Counted from the stretch's first letter, positions 35,623 through 46,846 are shown. The stretch is DNA of 64,000 nucleotides from Drechslerella dactyloides (GCA_020064725.1 JAGTWJ010000017.1:2728001-2792000), one strand, 5' to 3'. A program made the numbers and translations. The notes: generated from the letters alone by a model not told the origin.

Positions 35623-38184
35623 TCACTCCACGCTTACAATTCTGCCACACATCGCAGCATCCAACCCCAATCCAACATCGCCAACGCCAACTGCGCCGCC
35701 CTGCCGCCCACTGTCCGTGACCAACACCGTCGTGCCTTCCTCAATCCACTCCACCGTCGCAGTAAACCCAAAGGAATACCGAACCGTGCCGGCACCAACC
35801 TTCTGCTGTCCACCATCCGCCACCTCATCGTCCTCCTCGTCGAACCCGAACAGCCCGCCTCCGTCCTCCGCAGACCTGTCCTCGGTATCTTCCGTGTCTC
35901 CACTGGACACGAGCACTCGGTCTAACACTCTCACCGAAGTCCGTACACTGCCAAAGTACACGATGGCGTGCGCGCCGATGCTCAAGGGAATACCGCCGCG
36001 TTCTTCGGTCACATCAAACTCAGCGCTGAATCCCGTTGAAATTCTTGGCTGCGCGGTGACACTACCGCTACACGGCAGCAGCACCATTCCTTTCCGCAGC
36101 CGACGGTCTCCCGAGAGCCCAACGTGTGTGGAATGCGGCACGTCCAGCGTATTCGCAAATGAAACAGACTTCTGAAGCGACCCCCTGTGCGGCGCGGTCG
36201 GTTGCGGTGCATGGACGGTTGGCGGCGGAGGGCTGAGACGCTCGCTCGACAGCAGCCTTGTGATCGCAGAATGGGAAGGGCCAGAGCTGGGTCCCGTCAT
36301 TGGGACCTCCGGCGCAGGCACTTCGCTCCACTGGCATAGCCCGATGGTGCCGACTTCGCCGGCCATCAACGAGCCAACAGGCAGTCTGCTCTTCCGGATG
36401 CTGACGACTTTGACCGCCTTCCATTCACCAGTCTCCTCGGGCGTTGGGTTGTTGATAGCAGCTCTGCCCGGTGACATGTTTGGCGACCGGCTGAGGTACT
36501 TGCCGCTGTGCTCTGCAAAGCTCGAGGCTGGCGTTGTTGGTCGCGAGTTAGACAGCGATGGGAATGGGCCGAGGAACAGTTTATCTCCCATATTTATCTG
36601 CCCGTACTTCACATGCCCTCCGAGGACGGTTTCGACTAGTGTTGAATTCGTCTCAAAGACGTCCTCAATGTGGAAGAGGGGTTTCAAGTTGGCGGATGTC
36701 TCGCTCGAGTCTTCCTCGTCCGTGGCAATCGGCGGCTTCTCAGGCGGCGGGATCGGCAGCCGGCCAATGAGTGTCTGAAAGGTATCGATACCTTTGCCGG
36801 TCACCGAGCTTACCAGTAATACCGGGACCACGGATCCGTCGAGGACGGCATCATGATTCGAGGTTAGGAACTTGGTCATCTCGTCAGCGCCGCCCTGGAC
36901 GACCTTTGGCTCTTTCCCAGCTTCTCGTATCACTTCGAATGCCAGCCTGCAGAGTTTCCGCAGACCCGCGTTACTAGCCAAATCGAGTTTTGTGATAAGC
37001 AAGAAGAACCGTAGCTTGAGCTTCAGGCAGAGCATCAAATACTCGAACGCCGGCCCGATCGCGGTATCGGGAAGCTCAATGTCACTGGCCATCACGATAG
37101 CCGTGTAATGGGGCGCCCAGCCCATGAGGCCGCGTATTGCCGTGCGACGGTACTTGAACAAGCCGGCAGAGTCGAGTAGAAAGACGGTACGCGCCAGGTT
37201 ATCCTGCCCGTCTTTGAGGTCCGCGGCGCTAGATCCCACGATAGCATGGATATCCATCCAGCTGCCAACGTTCCCTGAATGATAATTTATCATTTCACCA
37301 GTTGCAGTGAACCCTAGCAGCTCGCTAGCTATGCTGGAGGTCACACCGGTTGCTACTTCATGGCGATGCTTGAGCAACGAGAGCCGAGACTTCCCACGAC
37401 CGTTATCAAGCGTGCTGGAGGTCAGCGTCCCTAACAGCGAAGACTTTCCAGCATTCGTTGGCCCCGTCAGGGTTATCCGCACCTGCGGAATGCTCTTGGT
37501 CGCGTCCGGAAGCGTGTCCTTCCCAGTTGCTTGGGCTGCCGTGATCTGGCACGGCCTTACAAGTGCTTCTGCGGCCCAAAGCGGGACGGTATTCCCATCC
37601 TCAGTTGTCGTGTTGGCCACATTTACTCTCCTGACGACCTCAACCATACATCCAAGGGCGTCTGCCATCGTTCTCAGGGTATTCAGACTTGTCTCCAGGT
37701 CTTCCTCCGCCAGTCCCAAGAGCTTCCCGTCATCCGCGACGCCAATCTCGTAAAAGCACCCCTGACTGTCCTGCAGCAATGTGGCATAGTACGCTTTGTC
37801 TACCGCCCGGCTCGAGATCTGCTCGTCGCCCTCCTCATTTTCGAAGATGGAAACGGGCGGAGGAACCAGTCCGGCGGTGTTGTGAGACGGACAGCTCTGC
37901 TGGAGTCGCCATAGCAGCTGGGTAGTCAGATGCTGCAATCGCAATGGATTCGGATGGAGCAGAGACAGCTTGTACTCGGTAGACCCTTCCTGCGGTTCGC
38001 TGGCGAGGGACTGGATGCCGTTGGCTTTAGTCTTGTTCGGGCCAGAGAGGACTAGCGTGGGAGTTGCGGCTCGCGCATTGCCACTGCCGTCCGAATTAGC
38101 CGCCGGAATGGGCGTCGAGAGCGCCGAATTCCAGGGCGAAGACGGGGGCGAAGGAGAGTGGTTGAACGTGAACAAGCTCGACAT
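35623..38184 (-). CDS. GTPBP1/GTPBP2-like translational-type GTPase (853 aa)
   Basis: Single exon. I chose the ATG at 38184 (MSSLFTFNHS); the frame is open 26 codons further up but only from a non-ATG codon. The GTPase domain carries G1 GPTNAGKS (residues 241-248), a G2-like segment GVTSSIASELLGF, G3 DSAG (338-341) and G4 TKLD (398-401). An EF-Tu-type beta-barrel follows (EDVFETNST... then VKYGQINMGDKLFLGP), and a second barrel near the end. Order and spacing match eukaryotic GTPBP1/GTPBP2, linked to mRNA surveillance and ribosome rescue (family knowledge). In most translational GTPases the G3 box continues DxxGH with a catalytic His; here residue 342 is Leu, so hydrolysis may differ. Low-complexity inserts are present (residues ~700-740, and an acidic stretch near 800). 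The right end converges on nothing; the left neighbour is a secreted protein on the same strand. Confidence 0.82.
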   Translation of the reverse strand: MSSLFTFNHSPSPPSSPWNSALSTPIPAANSDGSGNARAATPTLVLSGPNKTKANGIQSLASEPQEGSTEYKLSLLHPNPLRLQHLTTQLLWRLQQSCPSHNTAGLVPPPVSIFENEEGDEQISSRAVDKAYYATLLQDSQGCFYEIGVADDGKLLGLAEEDLETSLNTLRTMADALGCMVEVVRRVNVANTTTEDGNTVPLWAAEALVRPCQITAAQATGKDTLPDATKSIPQVRITLTGPTNAGKSSLLGTLTSSTLDNGRGKSRLSLLKHRHEVATGVTSSIASELLGFTATGEMINYHSGNVGSWMDIHAIVGSSAADLKDGQDNLARTVFLLDSAGLFKYRRTAIRGLMGWAPHYTAIVMASDIELPDTAIGPAFEYLMLCLKLKLRFFLLITKLDLASNAGLRKLCRLAFEVIREAGKEPKVVQGGADEMTKFLTSNHDAVLDGSVVPVLLVSSVTGKGIDTFQTLIGRLPIPPPEKPPIATDEEDSSETSANLKPLFHIEDVFETNSTLVETVLGGHVKYGQINMGDKLFLGPFPSLSNSRPTTPASSFAEHSGKYLSRSPNMSPGRAAINNPTPEETGEWKAVKVVSIRKSRLPVGSLMAGEVGTIGLCQWSEVPAPEVPMTGPSSGPSHSAITRLLSSERLSPPPPTVHAPQPTAPHRGSLQKSVSFANTLDVPHSTHVGLSGDRRLRKGMVLLPCSGSVTAQPRISTGFSAEFDVTEERGGIPLSIGAHAIVYFGSVRTSVRVLDRVLVSSGDTEDTEDRSAEDGGGLFGFDEEDDEVADGGQQKVGAGTVRYSFGFTATVEWIEEGTTVLVTDSGRQGGAVGVGDVGLGLDAAMCGRIVSVE

Positions 38185-39703
38185 GTTTCCTACGCCGAAA
38201 ATAGCAGGTGTTAACACGCAGCTGCTTTCAATTGCTTGACTTGTTGCAACAGATTCCAACAAACCTAGGTTTCCCTATCTCTCAAAATACGATAATTGAT
38301 ATAAAACTCCTGCAGCGAGATGCAGGTTGTGCCAAATGACTGGCTAGCTCAGGAGAGCGAGGCGCAAAACAGCGCTTATTCACGTCGGTATACGGTCGAC
38401 GGCAGCGAAAGGCGAAGCAAACGGTTCAAGCGCGCGTTCGTAAAGAGTTCCAATTTGTCTGGTGGAGGTGGGTTTTGAATAGGGCGGATAGTCGGCGTGT
38501 CATCTTGACGGTATTGTCCAGAGACTCGTTTCACTTGACCTGGTCAGGGCAAGCAGAGTCGTGCAGGTTGCGGTGGGTCGAAGAACGGGGGTTCTCGGGG
38601 GGTTCTTAGAAGACGAGCATCGTGGCTGTCTAGCTGTGCGCAGAAGAATTGCTATACGGCGTCAGGTTTATTCACGGAGTCGTAGCTAAGCAAGTATCTA
38701 TGTCGAGGCCATTCTGAGGTCTGGTGGGTGATGGGGAGACGTCCTTCTGCGTGTGGGGGAGGATGTTGATGTTTACTTGTATCAGCTGCTGGCGGCTGTG
38801 CTCTCAGGCGAATGACTAACACAACACGGCAAACGTGCGTCATGACATCTCGGCCTGATTCTCAGGTCAAACGGCTACGAACGGCGATGTCTGTTCACAG
38901 CTGCTCATGTTAGTCACACCGCGCAAGTCCAGAACCCGCGATCATTAATGGATTGAAGACAAAGGGTCGCCATTGAAAAAGGCTTCATCCGAATAGGGTA
39001 ACCAAAGGGCCGGGGCAAGGGTCTCCATGACTCGATGTCTGGATGACACCTGTCAGACCCAAAACCATGATTTTTACATGTCAAATCCGAATATCCACCC
39101 CAGCCCCTCGCTCGAGATCCTTCACGATAGTCGAAAGGCGTTGTCCCTTATGGTGGCCTTTTGGTGGTCTCATCAGGTGAACCACATCGGGCCCAGTCTC
39201 GTTACCGGGCCTGGCCTTGTCAGCGTCAGACTGGCCAGACGCAGTATCTCTACAAGATGGAAGATCAAGTGACAAGCCTAGGTTTAATTCAAACATGCGC
39301 TCAACGTCTCTGTCTCTAGCCTCGATGCCAGGTGCTGTAGCTCTGCCAAACACGCGGAGGTTAAGCACTTTGTTGGAATGTGCCCTTCCGGTAGCAATTA
39401 AGCAGATGCAGAAATTACAAATTGTGATATCGCAAGTGCATTCCCAAGAATACACAATCACGAACGTGTTGACAGCGGAACCATAATCTACTTGGCTCTC
39501 TTAAATTCTAAGGTATCTGTATCCAAAAAGAGCCGTCTGTCTGTAGGCTTCTGCAGTGTATTGCTGTGTTCACTCGAAATTTAAATGTATACTCGTATAC
39601 TCGAGGAACATGTCACCCAAAGCAAAGCGCTAGATCTGTAGAGTGTCCGTAATTAAGCTTCATAAAGGTCGTCATCCATCGCTAGCATATTCTTACACAG
39701 AAC
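38185..39703. other. intergenic region, promoter of the GTPase gene
   Basis: One and a half kb between two minus-strand genes. Overlapping short frames on both strands have no domain. No repeats of note were seen. Confidence 0.6.
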
Positions 39704-40996
39704 TTATAAATGGGTGTCCTTCAGTTGCCCAACAACCCCCTCCGCTTCTTTAATGTCCCCTTCCGATACACCAGATTCACTCCCTCTCCTTCGACTTCGA
39801 TACGTCTTCCGAAAGTCCTCAACCTGCCTGTCTACAAATCTCTGCATCCCCTCTTCCGCCACGTCCAAAACCTCATCCATCTCGCCGCCTTGCAGCTGCT
39901 TCCTCAGCTGGCTAGCTTTCGTCCTGGACGACTTGGCTCCGACACCGCTTTTCACCAGCGCCGCCACGACCCTCCTTATCACTATATCAATCTTCTCGTT
40001 CTTCCTCCAGATGCCCAGTTTCTCCTCGTACACGCTTCTTTTCCCAAACGTGTCCAGTGCCTCTTCCAACACCTGCTCCCTAGTGACCTTCTCCTCTTGT
40101 TCCCGCTCGTCCTCTTCCTCTTCATCCCCGTATTCACCACCATTCCCCTTCAGATCCGATATTTCCTCGCCTTCATCATCGCCATCATCATCATCTGGTA
40201 TGACCATGCCCAGGAATTCCAGCCACCGCCGAATCATCTCCCGCTTCTTAATCTTCCTCCGATCTCTAGCCGTGCTGAACTTCCGCCTCTTAAAATACTT
40301 ATCCTCGAAAAACCGACTCCCACAAATAAACCAAAACACAGACTCCAAATCCGCAAACCCGGCGCTGTAAATACCCCAATCCAAACCGAAGAACGCCAGC
40401 GTCTCCCGGACGTCGCGCGTAAGTTCCACTTTACTCGCCTCCTTATTCCGCGCCTCGATCTCGGACACCCGCAGCTTGAGCCCGACCTCGTCCGCGATCA
40501 GGCCCTTCGCACGCGACATCATGCCGAGAATGGACCACATGTCGCCGTACCCGTGCTTGAAGGCCATCCAGTGCATGTTTTCAGCGGATGGACATATATG
40601 CACGTCTATCTGCGCGTAGACTTTATCCGCGGCATTCTTTTTGTCCCCGTCGATGGGTACGGCGTATGATCTGGTGACGCCGACGGATATGCTGTACTCG
40701 GCGCCGAACGCAACTTTCACTCGATCGACTGTCGTCGCCAAGCTGCGACGGGGCTTCGGGGCGGTAGATGCGCATATGGGTAGCTCGTCGGATGCAAGTT
40801 CGTGCAACGGTAAGGGTTCGGCGACGAGAAAGTCGATATCGCCGTAGGTTGTCTTCTCTGGCGCTTCCGGCGGCGTGGTAACATGTGCGTAAAGCCGCCT
40901 GAGGATGTCGTGGTGCCGCTTCTTGAGCGCAAAGTAGGTTTCCGGCGGCATGCGCGGAGTCGCCAGACCGAGGCTTGCGAACGCTGAGCCGCCCAT
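39704..40996 (-). CDS. nucleotidyltransferase-fold protein (430 aa), giant-virus/phage-like family
   Basis: Single exon with ATG at 40996. The protein begins almost at once with GGSAFASLG, then a helix (ETYFALKKRHHDILRRLYAHV), then YGDIDFLV with the two catalytic-type acids D-x-D. A further acid lies in a strand, YAQIDVHIC, about 75 residues later. GG/GS, DxD and a third Asp are the metal-binding signature of the DNA-polymerase-beta-like nucleotidyltransferase fold. After that comes FGLDWGIYSAGFADLESVF, a helical element that I associate with nucleotidyltransferase-like proteins of large DNA viruses and phages (from memory, unverified). A highly acidic insert (about residues 270-300) and a Lys/Arg-rich tail follow. 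No targeting peptide. Substrate unknown; RNA end modification is one possibility. The GGS-to-DxD spacing (about 50 residues) is longer than the classical 9-13. Confidence 0.6.
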   Translation of the reverse strand: MGGSAFASLGLATPRMPPETYFALKKRHHDILRRLYAHVTTPPEAPEKTTYGDIDFLVAEPLPLHELASDELPICASTAPKPRRSLATTVDRVKVAFGAEYSISVGVTRSYAVPIDGDKKNAADKVYAQIDVHICPSAENMHWMAFKHGYGDMWSILGMMSRAKGLIADEVGLKLRVSEIEARNKEASKVELTRDVRETLAFFGLDWGIYSAGFADLESVFWFICGSRFFEDKYFKRRKFSTARDRRKIKKREMIRRWLEFLGMVIPDDDDGDDEGEEISDLKGNGGEYGDEEEEDEREQEEKVTREQVLEEALDTFGKRSVYEEKLGIWRKNEKIDIVIRRVVAALVKSGVGAKSSRTKASQLRKQLQGGEMDEVLDVAEEGMQRFVDRQVEDFRKTYRSRRRGSESGVSEGDIKEAEGVVGQLKDTHL

Positions 40997-42094
40997 TTAT
41001 ATGACGATACAAGTAGACGTCTGTTCCCAGATAAGTATATATTCTGACTGAATGTCGACTCATCAATACATGTTAGCGGATCACGATATCAAGGTATGAT
41101 ATTTTGACCACAAAGAATATCCCAAGCTCACCTCGATCAATATTTTGGGTATGCCACCAAGCCGATAGAATATCTCGAGCAAGTCTTTTATCGCGGGTTC
41201 AGCGTTGATATCGAGCCTGGGATAATTAATCGCGAAGTAACACGTAATTGATATGAAGAAAAGGTCTCAAAATCGCGATATCTATAGTGTCGTGTCAAAT
41301 ATTTTCGAGTATGTAACAGATATCTCACTTGACTCCTGAAGCAGTGCAAAGTTGCTTCGAGTACCAGCCGCCACCCTCATACTTAAACCCCGATCCCGCG
41401 TCACAGCCATCTTTGTCGCTGACGATAAATTGCCTGCCCGTCTTGCATTGGTGACTCAAAACACAAGCTCGAGCGCCGAAGGTTAAATGTTTCAGGCACC
41501 CTTTGCGGCTCAACACCGCCCCACCGGGCTGACCGCCGCCGTCCGAGCGCCAAGGCATCGAAAGCGCGCCGACCAGCTAGGAAGCAGCTTACGAAGTTTA
41601 CAGGTGTGTACGACATAGTATACTAGCTATGGCCTATGAAATAGTATCAATATTCATGATCAATCGATATCGTAAAATAAAACATTCTATAGCGTACAAA
41701 CGTGATAAATCTTATCAATGCCGGTGAAATACACCAAACAAAGCCCAACATCGCCATTAAAAATACAGCCCGTTCAAGAGAAACCGGCGCCGAACCGCAA
41801 ATGCAAAAGTTAAAACGTATAAATCAACCAAAACTGCTCAGAAAGATCCATATCTCTGGAGTAGCAAACAGACGAAAACATCAAACCCGCCCGCTCAAGC
41901 ATGCATGCCTTCGCCGAAGTAAAAAAATAATAAAGAACAATCATCGCCCATCATAAGAGCAGAAAACCAAGCAAGAACGGTAAATCAGGCACCCCACATG
42001 CACCTTACCCGGCCCGTGTGGGCTCAATTACATCCGCCGTCTGTCTACTTATCGCCATCTTCCGCGTCTAATCCTTAGAGGTCTATGACACCTG
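40997..42094. other. intergenic region with one cysteine-bearing minus-strand ORF
   Basis: AT-leaning. The minus strand contains an open frame 41558-41325 (77 codons) with five cysteines in its last 57 residues (GCLKH, RAC, HQC, DGC, QLC). It has no signal peptide in frame, and I found no upstream exon. It might be a relic of a small cysteine-rich protein or chance. Nothing else is supported. Confidence 0.45.
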
Positions 42095-44344
42095 TCACGC
42101 CTTGCCCTTCCCGGACCGCCGGCCCCCCAGGCTCTGACTACCTCCGCCAGCGAGCACCACGAATCCCTCCTCCTCGCTCCCGCTATTGCTCATCGGCACA
42201 CTCAAACTGCTCTTCTCCTTCGGGAACCGCCGTCTATTAACCCTACCAAACCCAAACCCGCCCGTCTCCATATCCCTCACACCGTACACCCGCCGATTGC
42301 CCCGGACGATGCCCAGGTTGGTCAGCACCATCAGGAACGGCCGTGCGAGCAGATACACCAGCCCGATGGCAAAGCAGACCAGCACGACGCCGTACAGCAG
42401 CATGAACCTCGCGCCGTGGACGGTCTCATGCGGCACGCCGTGCTCTTCAGCTTTGAGCTGTGCACCGGTCGAATGCGGCGCGTTCTCGAGATCCTCGTGC
42501 GTGTCTTTCGGCGGCGACCCGTGCCGCGCGTTTTTGAGGCTCATACAGATCTGTTGCTGCGTGTTCGGCTGCGAGGGCTTCGCGTTCGGGTCGCTGGATT
42601 TCGGGCGCGGGCGGTAGACGGGAACGACGTACGTGCAGAGCACATCGATCAGGTCGCGCTTCGGGGAGTTTGACGGCTTGATATCTGCGAATATCACGTT
42701 TTTATCTGCAAGGTTTTCCCCATGTTAGTTATCATGATGGCGAAATATATGTTCATGCTGAAAGCAGATGGAGAAGGGTAGAGTCCGATCAGACAGCAGT
42801 TGGTAACAATTTTGATATCCACATGTGTTCTTCAGAACAGGTCTGTGTGAAAATGTGCTTCATCATAGGACTGTGCAAAGGAGTGTGTTTGGAATGATGG
42901 ACAGGGCCTACCTTCTTCCCGCACCAGGGCAGTCGCATTCTTGGTGGCCTGGTAAAGCGCCTTCCTCAGGGCCATGGTATTCTTGTTCTGCGGCACTATA
43001 GTCCTAACAGTGGTCTTGAACGCCCCGGAGCGTGCGTTATCCCAATCCCTGCCGATAACGACGATTGTAGCATCCGGCCGGGCGGATTCCCGCAACCTCC
43101 CTAAGAACACCAGCAGTTGCCGTCTAAACGCCTCCGGATCCACGGGCTCTTCGATCCGTAGGAAATCACGGACGCCGACGTCTACGACCACAGCAGCCGG
43201 CATCGACTGCTTCAGCCATTGGTCTTCCCGGAAGAAGAGCAGTTGCTTCTGCAGCAGATCCTGCACCTGCTTCGACTCCTTATGCAAATCCAGAGACCGC
43301 AGCTGTGTCGGAAGCGGGTTCTCATTGAAGTACTGCACCGACAAGCCTGGTAGCGGATCCCGCCGATCGCAATCCGAAACAAAGCACGTCCCGGAATCCG
43401 CATGGGAGTGACGGATCCGCAGGGCCTCCGCGGCTTTGAACTGCGTGGAATTGACCACCGATACACCGTGCCTGACAATCTGCCTGACGGCATGCGCGCC
43501 TCCGTCGTCTCCGACGCCGCCAGCGGAATTATCATGGTCGAAGCCCAGAAGCCCACCGTAGGTTTCCGCATCAATCCCCTCGCCGATAAACTCGACTTGC
43601 AGTCTCTCATCCTGCCCCTTCGTCCAACTGTGGCCTTGCCGGATAAGTGTATTCGCCACGAGGAACCCCTCAAAGGAGAACGGGTGGTCTGGGACGCTGA
43701 TTATTCTGACGGTATGCGGCTCCAGTGTTTTATCCTTCTGCTGATCTTTCGGCTTGTCGCTGGGTATCGTGATGGGTACGAAGATTATCTCTCGGTCCTT
43801 GGCGAGGGAATCGAACGGCGGTAACGTGTAAAGGAGGTCATCGGAGCCATCGACGGATACGTAGAAACTGTAGTCTAGAATCTGGCCTTGAGGCTTTGGT
43901 CGGAGCTTGACGATGCAGGTGTCGCCGTAGATGAGGACGGTAACGTAGGTGCCAGGCCATCGCGAGGCGGTAAAGGTCTCTCGTCGGCGTCGCCATCTGC
44001 CGGTGAACTGTGTAGCTAGAGTGTCAGCGAACGGTCGAAGTTGGTGATTCGGGTAGAGGACAAGGGCTTCTAACGCTGAATAGGCCGCCGTGCGTCTTGG
44101 GCGTGACCAGAAGCTCTTGATAGGGAATGTACTTTGGGTCGAATCTAGGATGCCGCAGCCGGTGGTCAGCTAGTCGTCACGGATCAGATGTCCAGCAGAA
44201 CCTCCACGTGATATCTTACACTTCTGACCAGTACCCGTCGGTCTCTGCCTGAGCGTCGACGAGGGAGCAGTACTCGAGGCTGACAAGCAGCCAGAGAAAC
44301 ACCGCGAGGAGCCGACACGGCAGAGACGTCGTCCGTCCCGCCAT
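42095..44344 (-). CDS. membrane-anchored SGNH/CE2-like protein with altered catalytic block (633 aa)
   Basis: Four exons: 44344-44220, 44144-44075, 44007-42912 and 42705-42095 (1,902 nt, frame kept at every junction). Donors are GTAAGA, GTTAGA and GTAGGC; acceptors CCTAG, CACAG and GCAG. Residues 1-32 are a signal peptide. About 65-170 form a beta-sandwich like the N-terminal domain of CE2 acetylesterases (FTGRWRRRRETFTASRWPGTY...). The SGNH domain follows from ~195 (LQVEFIGEGIDAETYGG; later VVVDVGVRDFL and ATIVVIGRDWDN). One transmembrane helix lies at about 531-551, with a basic/Ser-rich cytosolic tail. Known CE2/SGNH enzymes have GDS in block I and DxxH in block V; here block I reads G207-E208-G209 and I see no DxxH at the expected place. 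So it is probably a surface or secretory-pathway protein that binds rather than cleaves. The 206-nt last intron is the least certain junction. Confidence 0.7.
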
Positions 44345-45969
44345 GATGATGTTACGCGGGCCAGCCAGAAACCCGGTCGAAAGAGGCGAACCGGCCGTAG
44401 TTGTAACCGATGGAGTGGAGCGAAGAAGCAAGTAAGGTAAGCAAGCGATGGAAGGAAACCCCCGCGGTGAAAGCCAATCGAAGAAAATGGCCCAAGGTTC
44501 CGCCAGCAAACACGGTCTCTGGGTTAGTACTAGTTATCGGTTCGGGGCGTGGAAGGGATTGGTCGTAAGTCGTAAAGGCCAGGTAAAGTCGGAGAGGTAG
44601 GTCGACGACCGTTCGATCGATCCGTTGGCCCAGGCTGACAGCCTTTCGTCAGGGTCAGCAATTAATTACAACGGGGACGTGGGACGAGATGCGGAGCCAA
44701 GGCGAATTAATTGTGCAACATCGTCCGAGGCCGGAAGAGACATGCCCAGCTGCAGACAAACGGGGACCTGCCAGACAAAATTGGCACGGCCGGAAGCGAA
44801 AGAAGCGACGAAGGACAGGAAGGAAAAGGAGCTACTTTGTAGTTACAGGGTGATGCTGATGGCCCAACGGGGCAGGTTCCAAGGAAAAGTCTCCGTTCGC
44901 GATCGTGTCAGCGGCGCCAATCCAGCCGCAGACGGCAACAACGCTGCATTCTTCGCCAAGCAGGCGCCGTCCGCATGCCGCAAGAACGGTCCACCGTCAC
45001 AATGGGATTCCTGAACGATAAAATAGAATGTATTCGAGTAGAGCTCATTCCGTATTTACATGCCGATGTGCGGACAGAGTAATTCATATATATTATTGAA
45101 TGCGGCAAGGAGAACGTATAGTAAAGACGCTGGGAAAATGCAGTGTTCATGTCCTGGGAATCAGACTAACCTGAGCCATGAATCCAGCCGAACTGGTTCA
45201 ACAGGTCCACATATCAAAAACTCATAGCCCTTGAGTTCAGAGTGACAATAAAGGATGTCATCATATTCCCGACAAGCCAAAGGAAGAGGCCAATTTGTAG
45301 TTCAAAAGGGAACGCACATCTCGACAGCCAAAAACCATAACGTCGCAAGTGGTAAAACTTACCTGGTCCGCGCAGCCGCTGAGTCCTCTCCCCACGGATC
45401 CAGCCGGGGGAAGGTACCCGAGCAGCTTGCTACGGGTAGATGTGAAAGAAATGGCCGTAAATAATACCAGGTTGATGTGCTGATGCGTGGGATGTCAACT
45501 AGTACGAAGACTGTTAACAACGTGGACACGCGAAGGCATCAAAACCAGTGCACCACTAGACCCAACGAAAGAAATTGCAAAGGAGACTCAACTAATATAT
45601 ATATGTCATGTAGATATAAAATAGACCAATATATATGATGAGATTCAGTTAAATGTCACACACATATAGTGGTCTCAGCTGTCGCTGGTGTGCTGAAAGT
45701 TAGTCACCAGCAGTGCTGGGTGAAGGACAACGGCTATCGAGATCATGGGCTCGCGAGATGCGAAGACCTAGATTCTTTACGATGCCAGAATCGAGTCAGC
45801 GAACACAACTTAAGGAGTGCAAGCTGTCGAGATGTACGTTGTAGGGATAGCTGCAAGGGAGGAAGAAGAACGCACAAGGGAATTAACGTTATCAAGAACA
45901 TGAACGGAGGACTAGATGATCAATGTATAAAAGCAAAGAAGTGACGAAGCAAGCAAGAAATAGAAGAAA

Positions 45970-46004
45970 GGAAAGAAGGAAGGAAAGAAGGAAGGAAAGA
46001 AGGA
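45970..46004. repeat. purine tandem repeat, 12-bp unit x3
   Basis: Three head-to-tail copies of GGAAAGAAGGAA (last copy one base short), all purines on the plus strand, able to form triplex DNA. Confidence 0.7.
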
Positions 46005-46366
46005 CGGTAACAAGCTCAGAGGTGTTGAAGTCCGAAGATATTTGTGAGTCAAGCTCACTTGCGTAAGAATCGACGAAACAATTCTTTCATCTTCAACAAA
46101 GTATCATCATAGCAGGAGGGGGGTAACAAAAACGAAGAAAATTATAAGGGTAAGAAGAGGAAGGGGAGATGTTTGAAAAAAAATTAAGATGCTCAGAGCT
46201 GCTTGAGGATTTCAGCCAGGTCTTGAAGCCTAGCCAGCATCAGCAAGAACACGTACAAAAGTATTCGAACTTGTAGCCTCAAAGTCTGTCATCATCGCAT
46301 CAATCCCTCAATATGTTCGCACCCTGGGTGATACTTATACCTCAAGCAGCCTGCGAGAACCCAATT

Positions 46367-46642
46367 GTTTCATTTTTGTTTTGTTTTGTTTTCACCTCAT
46401 TTTTCATCTTTTTTTTCATCTTATATCTTTTTCATCTTTTTTTTCCCCTTTGATCGATATTTTTTTTCTCTTGATCTTTTTTTTTTTCATGATCTCTTTT
46501 TTTCTTTGATCTCTTTGTCATTTTTCAAATGATTGTTTTCTTCGAGGTGTATATATATTTTTTTTCATGATCTTTTTTTTCATTTCATATTTTCTTCTTT
46601 TTTTGATCTTTTTTTTGCTCTTCTTTTTCTTTTTCTTTTTTC
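46367..46642. repeat. T-rich low-complexity tract with GATC words
   Basis: About 275 bp made mostly of T-runs of 6-13 nt separated by short words such as CATC, GATC and CATGATC. GATC occurs at least six times between T-runs. There is no coding potential on either strand. Confidence 0.7.
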
Positions 46643-46750
46643 AATGTTGATATCTAGCTAAGTAAATAAGTGAGTACCTAATAGTCTCGAGATCAGATTT
46701 GCCCGAGACTAGTATTCAGCTAAATGTTAGTACCCTGTTTGTTAGTAGAT

Positions 46751-46846
46751 AGAGGCAAGGTTTAGAGACTATCTCGGTAGCTCGATCACTTCTCATATAG
46801 AGGTAAGATACAGAGACTACTTTGATAACTCGACCACTTCTCATAT
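46751..46846. repeat. 48-bp tandem duplication
   Basis: Units 46751-46798 and 46799-46846 align over their full length, both starting AGAGG and ending CACTTCTCATAT, with about ten substitutions. Because 48 is a multiple of three, the minus-strand frame (ORF 46994-46716) shows two 16-residue repeats beginning MRS. Whether this frame is translated is unknown. Confidence 0.7.

Noticed and set aside
42832..42911. Read-through end of the SGNH-like gene containing DEAH and an apparent C-terminus at 42832
   Set aside because: It lies inside an intron with a GTAGGC donor. Splicing to 42705 restores frame and adds a 200-residue tail with a clear membrane helix.
44625..45014. 129-codon plus-strand frame
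   Set aside because: No signal peptide, domain, repeats or splice partners; composition is not protein-like.
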